Below are positions 33,605-42,854 of a stretch of DNA of 64,000 bases, piece after piece. A model generated the notes under the pieces. It made no database searches, was not told where the DNA came from, and saw only the letters and a program-made list of their open reading frames with translations. How positions within the stretch are numbered: the stretch's first letter is position 1; every line of letters begins with the position of its first letter. The stretch covers positions 434,001 through 498,000 of the forward strand of contig NZ_SGWY01000001.1 in NCBI RefSeq assembly GCF_004216665.1, given 5' to 3'. The stretch comes from Agromyces ramosus (GTDB lineage: Bacteria; Actinomycetota; Actinomycetes; Actinomycetales; Microbacteriaceae). The position numbers and the translations under genes are program-made.

Positions 33605-34390
33605 GTGCTCGATCCCTCCCGTATCGCGGCGATCGCCGACGAGCTCGCCGACGCCGACCGCGCGCGCACCACGGTCCCGCTCCTCACCGCCCGCAACCCG
33701 GGCATGACCATCGAGGACGCGTATGCCGTGCAGCGCGAGTGGACCGACCGCGGCATCGCCGCCGGCCGTCGGCTCGTGGGCCGCAAGATCGGGCTCACGT
33801 CGAAGGTCATGCAGGTCGCGACCGGCATCACCGAGCCCGACTACGGCGTGATCTTCGACGACATGGTGATCGAGTCCGGGGCATCCGTCGAGTTCGACCG
33901 GTTCTCGAACGTGCGCATCGAGGTGGAGCTCGCGTTCGTGCTCCGAGAGCGGCTCGTCGGTCCGGAGGTCACCCTCTTCGACGTGCTCGATGCCACCTCC
34001 TACGTCGTGCCGGCCCTCGAGATCCTCAACTCGCACATCGAGCTCGAAGGCCGCACGATCGTCGACACCATCTCGGACAACGCCGCGATGGGCGCGATGG
34101 TCATCGGCGGCACGCCCGTGAAGCCCGACGCCGTCGACCTGCGCTGGGTGCCGGCGCTGCTGTCGCGCAACCAGGTGATCGAGGAGTCCGGCGTGGCCGC
34201 CGCGGTGCTCGGCCACCCGGCGATGGGCGTCGCCTGGCTCGCGAACAAGCTCGCCCGGCACGGGCAGGCCCTCGAGGCCGGCGAGATCATCCTCGCCGGA
34301 TCCTTCACGCGCCCGATGTGGGTCGAGCGCGGCGACACGGTGCACGCGGACTACCGCGAGTTGGGAACGGTGACATGCCGGTTCGAATGA
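33605..34390 (+). CDS. hpaH: 2-oxo-hept-4-ene-1,7-dioate hydratase
   Basis: Adds water to 2-oxo-hept-4-ene-1,7-dioate in homoprotocatechuate degradation, giving the aldolase substrate. The 261-aa protein belongs to the FAH/hydratase superfamily, with GRKIGLTSKVMQ, EPDYGVIFDDM, the metal-binding RIEVELAFVL and a HIELEG segment typical of HpaH/MhpD. GTG 33605 has GGAG at 5 nt. It is coupled to the aldolase gene downstream. Confidence 0.9.
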   Translation: MLDPSRIAAIADELADADRARTTVPLLTARNPGMTIEDAYAVQREWTDRGIAAGRRLVGRKIGLTSKVMQVATGITEPDYGVIFDDMVIESGASVEFDRFSNVRIEVELAFVLRERLVGPEVTLFDVLDATSYVVPALEILNSHIELEGRTIVDTISDNAAMGAMVIGGTPVKPDAVDLRWVPALLSRNQVIEESGVAAAVLGHPAMGVAWLANKLARHGQALEAGEIILAGSFTRPMWVERGDTVHADYRELGTVTCRFE

Positions 34391-35202
34391 CCCTCCCCCC
34401 GACGCTCGCGGCGCGGCTCGCGGCATCCGATCGCCCGCTCGCCGGCATGTGGGTCTGCTCGGGCAGCGCGGTGAACGCCGAGATCGCCGCAGGCAGCGGC
34501 CTCGACATCGTGCTCATCGACGCCGAGCACTCGCCGAACGGACCCGAGTCGATCCTCGCCCAGCTGCATGCCGTGGCCGCGTACCCGGTGGCGCCGCTCG
34601 TGCGTCCGCCGTTCGGCGACACGGTCGTCATCAAGCAGTACCTCGACCTCGGCGTGCAGAACCTCCTCGTGCCGATGGTCGACTCCCCCGAGCAGGCGGC
34701 CGGGGTCGTGCGTGCGGTGCGGTACCCGCCGCTGGGCGTGCGCGGCGTGGGCAGTGCGCTCGCGCGTTCCTCGCGCTGGAACCGGGTGCCCGGGTACCTC
34801 GCGGATGCCTCGAGCTCGATCTCGCTCTTCGTGCAGATCGAGTCCGCGGCCGCCGTCGAGCGGGTGGCCGAGATCGTCGCCGTCGACGGCGTCGACGGGA
34901 TCCTCGTCGGTCCCGCCGACCTCGCCGCCTCGATGGGGCACCTCGGCAGGCAGGACCACTCCGACGTGGTCGAGGCGGTGCTGCGCTCGATCCGCGCCGC
35001 GGTCGAGGCCGGCAAGCCCGCCGGCGTCAACGCCTTCGATCCCGCGGCCGCGGAGCGCTACCTCGCCGCCGGCGCGGCATTCGTGCTCGTCGGGGCCGAC
35101 GTGGCGCTGCTCGCCCGGGCGTCCGAGGCGCTCGCCGACCGGTTCGTCGGCGACGGATCGGCGACCCCTGCGGCCGAGGCGGCCGCGCGGCCGGAGTACT
35201 GA
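34375..35202 (+). CDS. hpaI: HpcH/HpaI-type aldolase (4-hydroxy-2-oxo-heptanedioate aldolase)
   Basis: Cleaves 4-hydroxy-2-oxoheptanedioate to pyruvate and succinate semialdehyde. The 275-aa metal-dependent class II aldolase has the catalytic His/Glu context LIDAEHSPNGPES near residue 48, metal ligand FVQIESAAAVE, and GPADLAASMG. ATG 34375 overlaps hpaH by 16 nt and has GGGA at 8 nt; ATG 34387 (ATGA with the hpaH stop) is an alternative. Genome context fixes the pathway. Confidence 0.9.
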   Translation: MPVRMTLPPTLAARLAASDRPLAGMWVCSGSAVNAEIAAGSGLDIVLIDAEHSPNGPESILAQLHAVAAYPVAPLVRPPFGDTVVIKQYLDLGVQNLLVPMVDSPEQAAGVVRAVRYPPLGVRGVGSALARSSRWNRVPGYLADASSSISLFVQIESAAAVERVAEIVAVDGVDGILVGPADLAASMGHLGRQDHSDVVEAVLRSIRAAVEAGKPAGVNAFDPAAAERYLAAGAAFVLVGADVALLARASEALADRFVGDGSATPAAEAAARPEY

Positions 35203-35229
35203 CTCGCCGCCCTCTGGCGCGGTCGGCAG

Positions 35230-35241
35230 ATCGTATATGAT
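35230..35241. promoter_or_regulatory. Candidate GntR operator before the FAH-RraA gene
   Basis: ATCGTATATGAT differs by one base from the perfect palindrome at 33558-33569. It lies 27 nt before the start of the FAH-RraA gene. Likely bound by the GntR protein encoded at 36759-37502. Confidence 0.6.
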
Positions 35242-35268
35242 TTCAGATACCGAACGACGAGGATGTCC

Positions 35269-36762
35269 ATGACCAGCTCCGGCCGCACCCCCGGCAAGAT
35301 CATCGCCGTGCATCTCAACTACCCCTCCCGCGCGGCGCAGCGCGGGCGCACGCCGGCCCAGCCGAGCTACTTCCTGAAGCCCTCCTCGTCGATCGCGGCA
35401 TCCGGATCGACGCTCGAACGCCCGGCCGGCACCGAGCTGCTCGCGTTCGAGGGCGAGATCGCGATCGTCATCGGCGAACCCGCGCGTCGCGTCTCGCCCG
35501 CCGACGGCTGGACGCACGTGGCGTCGGTCACCGCGGCGAACGACTTCGGCCTCTACGACCTGCGCGGTGCCGACAAGGGCTCCAATGTCCGGTCGAAGGG
35601 CGGCGACGGCTTCACGCCGCTCGGGCCCGCGCTCATCGACGCGACCTCGGTCGACCCCGCCGGCCTGCGCGTGCGCGCCTGGGTCAACGGCGAGCTGGTG
35701 CAGGAGGATACGAGCGACACGCTCCTCTTCCCGTTCGGCCGACTCGTCGCCGACCTCTCGCAGCTCATGACGCTCGAGACGGGCGACGTCATCCTCACCG
35801 GCACGCCCGCCGGTTCCTCGGTCGTCGTGCCCGGGGACGTCGTCGAGGTCGAGGTGGATGCACCGGATGCCGCGGGGGCGCCGAGCTCCGGCCGCCTCGT
35901 GACGACCATCACCGCGGGCGACGTGCCGTTCGGCGACTTCGGGTCGGCCCCCGAGGTCGACGACCGCCAGCGCATCGAGGCGTGGGGCGACGCCCGTGCC
36001 GCCGGGCTCGCGGAGCCCGAGGGCGCCTTCGAGCTGACCGACGACCTGCGCGACCTGCTCGGCTCCGTCGGCGTCGCGACGCTCAGCGTGCAGCTGCGCA
36101 AGCGCGGCTACACCGACGTCTTCCTCGAGGGCGTGCACGCCAACCGGCCCGGCAGCCGGATGGTCGGCCGCGCCCGCACCCTCCGGTTCATCCCCTTCCG
36201 ACCCGACCTGTTCGCCCGGAAGGGCGGCGGCCACAACGCCCAGAAGCTGGCCTTCGACACCGTCGGCCCGGGCGAGGTGCTCGTGATCGACGCCCGCGGG
36301 GAGCGCGGCACGGGCACGGTCGGCGACGTGCTCGCCCTGCGCGCCCAGGTCCGTGGTGCCGCGGGCATCGTCACCGACGGCGGCACGCGCGACTTCGACG
36401 TGGTCGCCGCGCTCGACATCCCCACCTTCTCGCAGGGCCCGCACCCCTCGGTGCTCGGGCGCCGGCACGTCCCGTGGGAGACCGACGTCGCGATCTCGTG
36501 CGGCGGCGCCGCGGTGGAGCCCGGCGACGTCATCGTGGGCGACGGCGACGGCGTGATCGTGATCCCGCCGGCCGTCGCGTGGGAGGTGGCCCGCGAGGCG
36601 GCCGCGCAGGAGGCCGAGGACGCGTGGGTGGCCGAGCAGGTCGCGGCAGGGGCATCCGTCGACGGCCTGTTCCCGATGAACGCCGAATGGCGCGCCAGGT
36701 ACGAGGCCGACCGAGCCGGCGGCCCCGACGCCGAGGCCCCGAGTGGCGGGGAGCCGCGATGA
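35269..36762 (+). CDS. Fusion of FAH-type isomerase/decarboxylase and RraA-like domains
   Basis: A 497-residue two-domain protein. Residues ~1-215 are a fumarylacetoacetate-hydrolase domain with EGEIAIVIGEPAR, DKGSNVRSKGGDGFTPLGP and GDVILTGTPAG, as in HpaG (OPET decarboxylase / HHDD isomerase). Residues ~260-470 are RraA/HMG-aldolase-like, with GRARTLRF, GTGTVGDVLALRA and GIVTDGGTRD. The RraA fold also forms oxaloacetate decarboxylases and 4-hydroxy-4-methyl-2-oxoglutarate aldolases. ATG 35269 has GAGG at 6 nt. E. coli HpaG instead fuses two FAH domains. Confidence 0.85.
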   Translation: MTSSGRTPGKIIAVHLNYPSRAAQRGRTPAQPSYFLKPSSSIAASGSTLERPAGTELLAFEGEIAIVIGEPARRVSPADGWTHVASVTAANDFGLYDLRGADKGSNVRSKGGDGFTPLGPALIDATSVDPAGLRVRAWVNGELVQEDTSDTLLFPFGRLVADLSQLMTLETGDVILTGTPAGSSVVVPGDVVEVEVDAPDAAGAPSSGRLVTTITAGDVPFGDFGSAPEVDDRQRIEAWGDARAAGLAEPEGAFELTDDLRDLLGSVGVATLSVQLRKRGYTDVFLEGVHANRPGSRMVGRARTLRFIPFRPDLFARKGGGHNAQKLAFDTVGPGEVLVIDARGERGTGTVGDVLALRAQVRGAAGIVTDGGTRDFDVVAALDIPTFSQGPHPSVLGRRHVPWETDVAISCGGAAVEPGDVIVGDGDGVIVIPPAVAWEVAREAAAQEAEDAWVAEQVAAGASVDGLFPMNAEWRARYEADRAGGPDAEAPSGGEPR

Positions 36763-37502
36763 GCGCCGGGCAGCCGACCCGCCTCGAGAGCAAGTCGCAG
36801 CGGGCCTACGGCTTCATCCGCGAGCGCATCGACGACGGCCGCTACGTGCCGGGATACCGGCTCGTGCTCGGCCAGATCGCGAAGGAGCTCGACGTGTCGG
36901 TCGTGCCGGTGCGCGAGGCGATCCGCCGGCTCGAGGCCGAGGGCCTCGTGACCTTCGAGCGCAACGTGGGCGCCCAGGTCGCGCTCATCAAGGAGACCGA
37001 GTACCTGCACACCATGCAGACCCTCTCGATCGTCGAGGGCGCGGCCACCGCGCTCTCGGCGCCGTACCTCGCGCCCGCGCAGCTCGATCGCGCACGCGAG
37101 CTCAACGAGCGGATGCGGCGCACGCTCGACGACTTCGACCCGCACCGCTTCACCGAGCTCAACCTCGAGTTCCACTCGGTGCTGTTCGAGGAGTGCCCGA
37201 ACCCGCACATCCTCGACCTCGTGCACCGGGGCTGGAACCGCATGCGGATGCTGCGCGACTCGTCGTTCAGCTTCGTGCCCGGCCGCGCACGCGAGTCGGT
37301 GGCGGAGCACGACGCCATCGTCGACCTCATCGAGGCCGGCGCCGCCCCGCTCGAGATCGAGCTCGCCGCCCGCCGCCACCGCACGGCCACCCTCGACGCC
37401 ATGCTCGCCTACCAGGCGCAGCACCGACCGACGACGCCGACGGATGCCGCGACGCGACGCACCCCGGCCGCCGGCGCCGGCGCCGCCGCGGCCCGCGCCT
37501 GA
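36759..37502 (+). CDS. GntR-family regulator (FCD-type), likely repressor of the hpa cluster
   Basis: A 247-residue protein. It has an N-terminal winged HTH (residues ~15-80, RAYGFIRERIDDGRYVPGYRLVLGQIAKELDVSVVPVREAIRRLEAEGLV) and a C-terminal FCD effector domain (ELNLEFHSVLFEECPNPHI, ESVAEHDAIVDLI). The metal-binding His and Asp residues of FCD domains are visible. It overlaps the FAH-RraA gene by ATGA. Palindromes at 33558 and 35230 are its probable operators. The effector is probably a pathway intermediate. Confidence 0.88.
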   Translation: MSAGQPTRLESKSQRAYGFIRERIDDGRYVPGYRLVLGQIAKELDVSVVPVREAIRRLEAEGLVTFERNVGAQVALIKETEYLHTMQTLSIVEGAATALSAPYLAPAQLDRARELNERMRRTLDDFDPHRFTELNLEFHSVLFEECPNPHILDLVHRGWNRMRMLRDSSFSFVPGRARESVAEHDAIVDLIEAGAAPLEIELAARRHRTATLDAMLAYQAQHRPTTPTDAATRRTPAAGAGAAAARA

Positions 37503-37531
37503 CCACGACCGACCGACACGAAGGCACGCAC

Positions 37532-39025
37532 ATGACGCATCACATCCCCTCCGGGCTCCCCGACCGCATCCGCCACCACATCGACGGGAAGTCCGTCGAC
37601 TCGGTCGGCGGCGAGAGCTTCGACGTGCTCGACCCCGTCTCGAACGAGACCTACGTCCAGGCCGCGGCCGGCCAGCAGGCGGACATCGATCTTGCCGTCG
37701 CCGCCGCCCGTCGCGCCTTCACCGAGGGGCCGTGGCCGCGGATGCTCCCCCGCGCCCGCGCCCGCATCCTGCACCGCATCGCCGACCTCGTCGAGGCGCA
37801 GGACGCCCGCCTCGCCGAGCTCGAGACGTTCGACACCGGCCTGCCCATCACGCAGGCACTCGGGCAGGCCCAGCGCGCCGCCGAGAACTTCCGGTTCTTC
37901 GCCGACCTGATCGTGGCCCAGCGCGACGACACCTACAAGGTCCCCGGCCGCCAGGTGAACTACGTGAACCGCAAGCCGATCGGGGTCGCCGGCCTCATCA
38001 CGCCGTGGAACACCCCCTTCATGCTCGAGTCGTGGAAGCTCGCGCCGGCGCTCGCCACCGGCAACACCGTCGTGCTGAAGCCCGCCGAGTTCACCCCGCT
38101 CTCTGCCTCGCTCTGGGCCGACATCTTCCACGAGGCCGGCGTGCCGGCCGGCGTCTTCAACCTCGTCAACGGACTCGGAGAAGAGGCCGGCGACGCGCTC
38201 GTGAAGCACCCCGACGTTCCCCTCATCTCCTTCACGGGCGAGAGCCGCACCGGCCAGCTCATCTTCGCGAACGCCGCGCCGTTCCTGAAGGGCCTCTCGA
38301 TGGAGCTCGGGGGCAAGAGTCCGGCCGTCGTGTTCGCCGACGCCGACCTCGAGCAGGCGCTCGACGCGACCGTGTTCGGCGTGTTCTCGCTCAACGGCGA
38401 GCGCTGCACGGCGGGCAGCCGCATCCTCGTCGAGCGCGCGATCTACGACGACTTCGTCGCCCGCTACGCCGAGCGCGCGGAGCACATCGTGGTCGGCGAC
38501 CCCCACGACCCGAAGACCGAGGTCGGTGCCCTCGTGCACCCCGAGCACTACGAGAAGGTCATGTCCTACGTCGAGATCGGCAAGGGCGAAGGACGCCTCG
38601 TCGCCGGCGGCGGCCGACCCCACGGGCTCGAGACGGGCAACTACGTCGCGCCCACCGTCTTCGCGGATGTCGCGCCCGACGCCCGCATCTTCCAGGAGGA
38701 GATCTTCGGCCCGGTCGTCGCGATCACCCCGTTCGACACCGACGATGAGGCGCTCGCCCTCGCCAACGGCGTGAAGTACGGCCTCGCCGCCTACATCTGG
38801 ACCAACGACCTCAAGCGCGCCCACAACTTCTCGCAGGCGGTCGAGGCGGGCATGGTGTGGCTGAACTCCAACAACGTGCGCGACCTGCGCACCCCCTTCG
38901 GCGGCGTCAAGGCCTCGGGCCTCGGACACGAGGGCGGGTACCGATCCATCGACTTCTACACCGACCAGCAGGCGGTGCACATCACGCTGAACGAGGCGCA
39001 CTCGCCCCGCTTCGGCACGCACTGA
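37532..39025 (+). CDS. hpaE: 5-carboxymethyl-2-hydroxymuconate semialdehyde dehydrogenase
   Basis: Oxidises the ring-cleavage aldehyde to 5-carboxymethyl-2-hydroxymuconate with NAD. The 497-aa aldehyde dehydrogenase has ITPWNTPFMLESWKLAPALATGNTVVLKPAE, the general base in ELGGKSPAVVF and the nucleophile in NGERCTAGSR. It matches HpaE in length. It begins 29 nt after the GntR stop and precedes hpaD, the enzyme that makes its substrate. Confidence 0.92.
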   Translation: MTHHIPSGLPDRIRHHIDGKSVDSVGGESFDVLDPVSNETYVQAAAGQQADIDLAVAAARRAFTEGPWPRMLPRARARILHRIADLVEAQDARLAELETFDTGLPITQALGQAQRAAENFRFFADLIVAQRDDTYKVPGRQVNYVNRKPIGVAGLITPWNTPFMLESWKLAPALATGNTVVLKPAEFTPLSASLWADIFHEAGVPAGVFNLVNGLGEEAGDALVKHPDVPLISFTGESRTGQLIFANAAPFLKGLSMELGGKSPAVVFADADLEQALDATVFGVFSLNGERCTAGSRILVERAIYDDFVARYAERAEHIVVGDPHDPKTEVGALVHPEHYEKVMSYVEIGKGEGRLVAGGGRPHGLETGNYVAPTVFADVAPDARIFQEEIFGPVVAITPFDTDDEALALANGVKYGLAAYIWTNDLKRAHNFSQAVEAGMVWLNSNNVRDLRTPFGGVKASGLGHEGGYRSIDFYTDQQAVHITLNEAHSPRFGTH

Positions 39026-39095
39026 GGGAGGCCGCCGCCCCGCGGCATCCGCTCGACGACCCCACGACCGAACCACTCGCAGCAAGGAAGCCGAC

Positions 39096-40217
39096 ATGCA
39101 TATCCCCGAGCCCGTCGTCACCGACACCGACCCGATCCCCGCCCCGACGGACCCGATCCCGACGCCCGCCGCGACGCCGCCCGACATCGTTCGCTGCGCG
39201 TACATGGAGCTGGTGGTCACCGACCTGGCCGCCTCGCGCGCCTTCTACGTCGACGTGCTCGGACTCGTCGTGACCGAGGAGGACGACGACGCCGTCTACC
39301 TCCGCTCCCTCGAGGAGTTCATCCACCACAACCTGGTGCTGCGCACGGGCCCGGCGGCGGCCGTGGCCGCGTTCAGCTATCGCGTGCGCACGCCCGAGGA
39401 CCTCGACCGGGCCGTGGCGTTCTACACCGAGCTCGGATGCCGCGTCGAGCGCCGCGCCGAGGGCTTCACCCGTGGCATCGGCGACTCGGTGCGCGTCGAG
39501 GACCCCCTCGGCTTCCCGTACGAGTTCTTCCACGACGTGCAGCACGTGGAGCGCCTCGCGTGGCGCTACGACCTGTACACCCCCGGCGCCATCGTGCGCC
39601 TCGACCACTTCAACCAGGTCACGCCCGACGTGCCTCGCGCCGTGAGGTACATGGAGGACCTCGGCTTCCGGGTGACGGAGGACATCCAGGACGAGGCGGG
39701 CACGACCTATGCCGCGTGGATGCGCCGCAAGCCCACCGTGCACGACACGGCGATGACGGGCGGCGACGGCCCGCGCATGCACCACGTGGCGTTCGCGACG
39801 CACGAGAAGCACAACATCATCGCGATCTGCGACAAGCTCGGTGCCCTGCGGATGTCGGACGTGATCGAGCGGGGACCGGGCCGGCACGGCGTCTCGAACG
39901 CGTTCTACCTCTACCTGCGCGACCCCGACGGCCACCGCGTCGAGATCTACACGCAGGACTACTACACGGGCGACCCCGACAACCCCGTGGTGACGTGGGA
40001 CGTGCACGACAACCAGCGACGCGACTGGTGGGGGAACCCGGTCGTGCCGAGCTGGTACACCGAGGCGTCGACGGTGCTCGACCTCGACGGCGACCCGCAG
40101 CCGCTCACCCACCGCACCGATGACTCCGAGATGGAGGTGACGATCGGGGCCGACGGGTTCTCGTACACGCGCAAGGGCGACGAGGCGCAGGGGTTCAAGC
40201 TCGGCAACACGCTCTGA
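39096..40217 (+). CDS. hpaD: 3,4-dihydroxyphenylacetate 2,3-dioxygenase (type I extradiol)
   Basis: Cleaves homoprotocatechuate at the 2,3 bond with O2. The 373-aa protein has two vicinal-oxygen-chelate halves. Metal ligands are H171 (LDHFNQVT), H230 (MHHVAFATHE) and E283 (GHRVEIYTQDY). These equal His155, His214 and Glu267 of the Brevibacterium fuscum enzyme with a constant offset of 16, caused by a Pro/Thr/Asp-rich N-terminal extension here. It is the last gene of the hpa cluster. Confidence 0.96.
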   Translation: MHIPEPVVTDTDPIPAPTDPIPTPAATPPDIVRCAYMELVVTDLAASRAFYVDVLGLVVTEEDDDAVYLRSLEEFIHHNLVLRTGPAAAVAAFSYRVRTPEDLDRAVAFYTELGCRVERRAEGFTRGIGDSVRVEDPLGFPYEFFHDVQHVERLAWRYDLYTPGAIVRLDHFNQVTPDVPRAVRYMEDLGFRVTEDIQDEAGTTYAAWMRRKPTVHDTAMTGGDGPRMHHVAFATHEKHNIIAICDKLGALRMSDVIERGPGRHGVSNAFYLYLRDPDGHRVEIYTQDYYTGDPDNPVVTWDVHDNQRRDWWGNPVVPSWYTEASTVLDLDGDPQPLTHRTDDSEMEVTIGADGFSYTRKGDEAQGFKLGNTL

Positions 40218-40235
40218 GCCCCGCACCGGGCGTCA

Positions 40236-41045
40236 TCACGTCGTCGTGGCCTCCTGCGGCGGAGCGGCATCGTCGAGGAACGCGATCGCGGCGTCCTTGA
40301 ACCCGCGGGACGTGAGCGTCGAGACGTGGTCGCGCCCCGGGATGGACACGAAGTCGGCACCCCACTCGAGGGCGAGCTCCCGCGCCCCTCGGGGGACGGG
40401 ATCGGCCTCGCCGGCGACGAACAGCGTCGGGATGTCGCCGGGGATCACGAGCGGGGCCCCCGAGACGCCCTCGATGCACGCGAGCAGCGCCTCCCGGTCG
40501 GCGCCGGCCGTGATCGCCGGCCGGAGCACCTGCTCGATGACGGGGTTGCGCGCCGGCTCGTCGCGGAGCAGCACGGCCCGCGCGTCGTCGAGGTCCCAGG
40601 TGGCGAACAGCTCGTCGGGGCCCGCTCCCCCGATCACGACACGGCGCACCCGCTCGGGCGCGAGCTCGGCGAGTGCGGACACGACCCGGTTGCCCATCGA
40701 GTAGCCGACCACGTCGACCACGTCGGCGCCCGCGGAATCGAGCACGGCGATGAGGTCCCGGCCGAGCCGCTCGGGCGCGTACGCGTCGGCGTCGACGGGC
40801 TTGTCGCTGTCGCCGTGCCCGCGCAGGTCGACGTCGATGGCCGACCGGTGCGCGTCCTGCAGGGCGCGGACCCAGCCGGTCCCCTCCCAGGTGACGGCGG
40901 CGTTGGAGGCGAACCCGTGCACGAGCAGCACGGGAGGTCGGGCGTCGTCCACCTCGGATCCCCGGTGGACCCGGAATGCGACGAGCACCCCATCGGGGCC
41001 CTCCGCGTGCAAGGTGGGGACCTGGTCGCTGCCCGCCTGCCTCAC
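40236..41045 (-). CDS. Alpha/beta-fold hydrolase
   Basis: A 269-residue hydrolase with oxyanion segment VLLVHGFASNAA (near residue 40), the nucleophile elbow GYSMGN, acid ADPVPRG region and catalytic GRDHVSTL. It is most like non-heme haloperoxidase or lipase-type hydrolases. It overlaps the nicotinamidase gene by GTGA and is convergent with hpaD, 18 nt away. The substrate is unknown. Confidence 0.88.
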   Translation of the reverse strand: MRQAGSDQVPTLHAEGPDGVLVAFRVHRGSEVDDARPPVLLVHGFASNAAVTWEGTGWVRALQDAHRSAIDVDLRGHGDSDKPVDADAYAPERLGRDLIAVLDSAGADVVDVVGYSMGNRVVSALAELAPERVRRVVIGGAGPDELFATWDLDDARAVLLRDEPARNPVIEQVLRPAITAGADREALLACIEGVSGAPLVIPGDIPTLFVAGEADPVPRGARELALEWGADFVSIPGRDHVSTLTSRGFKDAAIAFLDDAAPPQEATTT

Positions 41046-41644
41046 GCCATCGCCTCGTCGAGCACCGACGACTCGGTGATCACCGCGCCGGCGTGGCCGA
41101 GCTCGGCGAGCGCGGCATCCGAGCTCGCCGGTGCGACGCCGGCGATGAGGTCGGTGAAGACGCGCACGTGACGGCCGTGCTCGACCGCATCGAGGCCGCT
41201 CGCGCGCACGCAGTAGTCCGTCGCGATTCCCACGAGGTCGATGTCGGTGACGCCGAGCTCGTCGAGCAGCTGGGCGACGGGCCGCCCATCGTCGTCGATG
41301 CCCTCGAAGATCGAGTACGCGGGCACCCCCTGGCCCTTGCGCACGTGGATGTCGACCTCCGACGTGTCGAACGCGGGATGGTACTCCGCCCCGTCGGTGC
41401 CCGCCATCGCGTGCTTCGGCCAGGTCTCGACGAAGTCGGGCTCCGCGTCGGTGGCGAAGTGTCCGCCGTTGTCGTTGTCGGCGTCGTGCCAGTCGCGCGA
41501 GGCGACCACGACGCGGTAGGCGTCGCGGTGCTTCTCGAGCAGCTCGGTGATGCCCGACGCGACGGCCGCGCCGCCCTCCACGCCGAGGGCCCCGCCCTCG
41601 GTGAAGTCGTTCTGCACGTCGACGATGAACAGTGCTCGGGTCAC
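41042..41644 (-). CDS. pncA: Nicotinamidase
   Basis: Hydrolyses nicotinamide to nicotinate for NAD salvage. The 200-aa isochorismatase-fold protein has catalytic Asp in FIVDVQNDFTEGGAL (residues 5-19), metal ligands in SRDWHDADNDNGGHFA, the Lys in WPKHAMAGTDGAEYHP and the nucleophile Cys in GIATDYCVRA. GTG 41644 is the start. It is co-transcribed with the alpha/beta hydrolase by GTGA overlap. Confidence 0.92.
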   Translation of the reverse strand: MTRALFIVDVQNDFTEGGALGVEGGAAVASGITELLEKHRDAYRVVVASRDWHDADNDNGGHFATDAEPDFVETWPKHAMAGTDGAEYHPAFDTSEVDIHVRKGQGVPAYSIFEGIDDDGRPVAQLLDELGVTDIDLVGIATDYCVRASGLDAVEHGRHVRVFTDLIAGVAPASSDAALAELGHAGAVITESSVLDEAMA

Positions 41645-41660
41645 GTGTGCTCCTTCCGTC

Positions 41661-42854
41661 CTACCGTCCATTCTCGTCGCAGAATGCGCGGATGACCCCC
41701 TCGAGCACGTCGACGAGCGTTCGCAGCGAGTCGATCGACACCCACTCCTCGTCGGCGTGCGCGCCGGCGCCGGCCGGTCCCACGAGCACGACGGGCATCC
41801 CCGCCGCCGCGATCAGCCCCGCGTCCGTCCACCAGGGGTCTCCGCGGCGGGCGGCGGGCGCCCCGGTGGCGCGTCCGACCTGCTCGAGCACCACGCGCGC
41901 GATCGGCGAGTCGGCATCGGCCTCCATCGCCGGGCGGGCGACGAGCGGGACGATCCGCGCCGGTCGCGACGGCGCCAGCACGCGCTCGAGCTCCGGCCCC
42001 GGGTCGGGCTCCCCCGGCAGGGTGCGGCGCTCCACGACGACGACGCACCGGTCGGCGACGGTCGCGGCATCCGTGCCGCCCTCGATGGTCGCGACGCGCA
42101 CGCTGCCGACGCCGAGCAGCGGATGCCGCGGGCGCCCCGCGAGCTCGGCGGCGAACGCGCGGAGGGCGACGAGCCCGTCGACCGCCCTGTCGATGGCGTC
42201 GACGCCGAGCTCGGGCTGCGACCCGTGCGCGGCCAGCCCCTCGTACTCGGCGCGGTACCAGGCGAAGCCGCGGTGGGCGAGCGTGACCCCGAGGTCGGTC
42301 GGCTCCAGCACGACCGCGGCGTCCGGACGTGGGCGTGGGCCGGCGGATGCCGCGGCGTCCGCGTCGGCGTCGATCGCCGCCAGCAGCTCCTCCATGCCGA
42401 CGGAGCCGAACTCCTCGTCCGCGGCGAAGGCGAGCACGAGGTCGCCCGCCGGGTCGGATACCGCCGCCGCGGCCGTCATCGCCGCGGCGAGCCCGCCCGC
42501 CATGTCGTACGCGCCCCGGCCGACGACGCGATCGGGGTCGACATCCGTCCCCGCGTCGCCGATGCCCGATCCGCCGACGGTGTCGAGGTGGCCGGCCAGC
42601 AGCAGCGACCGGCCCGCGCCCGTCCCGCGGCGCCGCGCCAGCACGCTCGGACGGGCTGGATCCGAGCCCACCAGCCGCACCTCGAAGCCCCGCTCGGCGA
42701 GCCATCCGGCGATCACGTCCGCGAGCTCGCGTTCGCCCGCCCCGCCCGGGACGAGCGAGGGATTGGTGGCGTCGATCCCCACCAGGCGGCGGGCGAGCGC
42801 CGCGACGTCGGCGCGCGGCATCCGCTCGCCCGGCCCCGACGCCCTCGGGCTCAT
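41661..42854 (-). CDS. M20-family metallopeptidase (ArgE/DapE-like)
   Basis: A 397-residue zinc amidohydrolase. It has LLLAGHLDTVGG (first His and Asp), VVGRGAYDMAGGLAAAM (bridging Asp), FAADEEFGSVG (catalytic Glu pair), and the dimerisation domain HRGFAWYRAEYEGLAAHGSQPELGVDAI. The C-terminal His ligand is in GAGAHADEEWV. It is closest in style to acetylornithine deacetylase/succinyl-diaminopimelate desuccinylase, but lysine or arginine context is absent. It overlaps the carboxypeptidase gene by ATGA. Confidence 0.87.
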   Translation of the reverse strand: MSPRASGPGERMPRADVAALARRLVGIDATNPSLVPGGAGERELADVIAGWLAERGFEVRLVGSDPARPSVLARRRGTGAGRSLLLAGHLDTVGGSGIGDAGTDVDPDRVVGRGAYDMAGGLAAAMTAAAAVSDPAGDLVLAFAADEEFGSVGMEELLAAIDADADAAASAGPRPRPDAAVVLEPTDLGVTLAHRGFAWYRAEYEGLAAHGSQPELGVDAIDRAVDGLVALRAFAAELAGRPRHPLLGVGSVRVATIEGGTDAATVADRCVVVVERRTLPGEPDPGPELERVLAPSRPARIVPLVARPAMEADADSPIARVVLEQVGRATGAPAARRGDPWWTDAGLIAAAGMPVVLVGPAGAGAHADEEWVSIDSLRTLVDVLEGVIRAFCDENGR

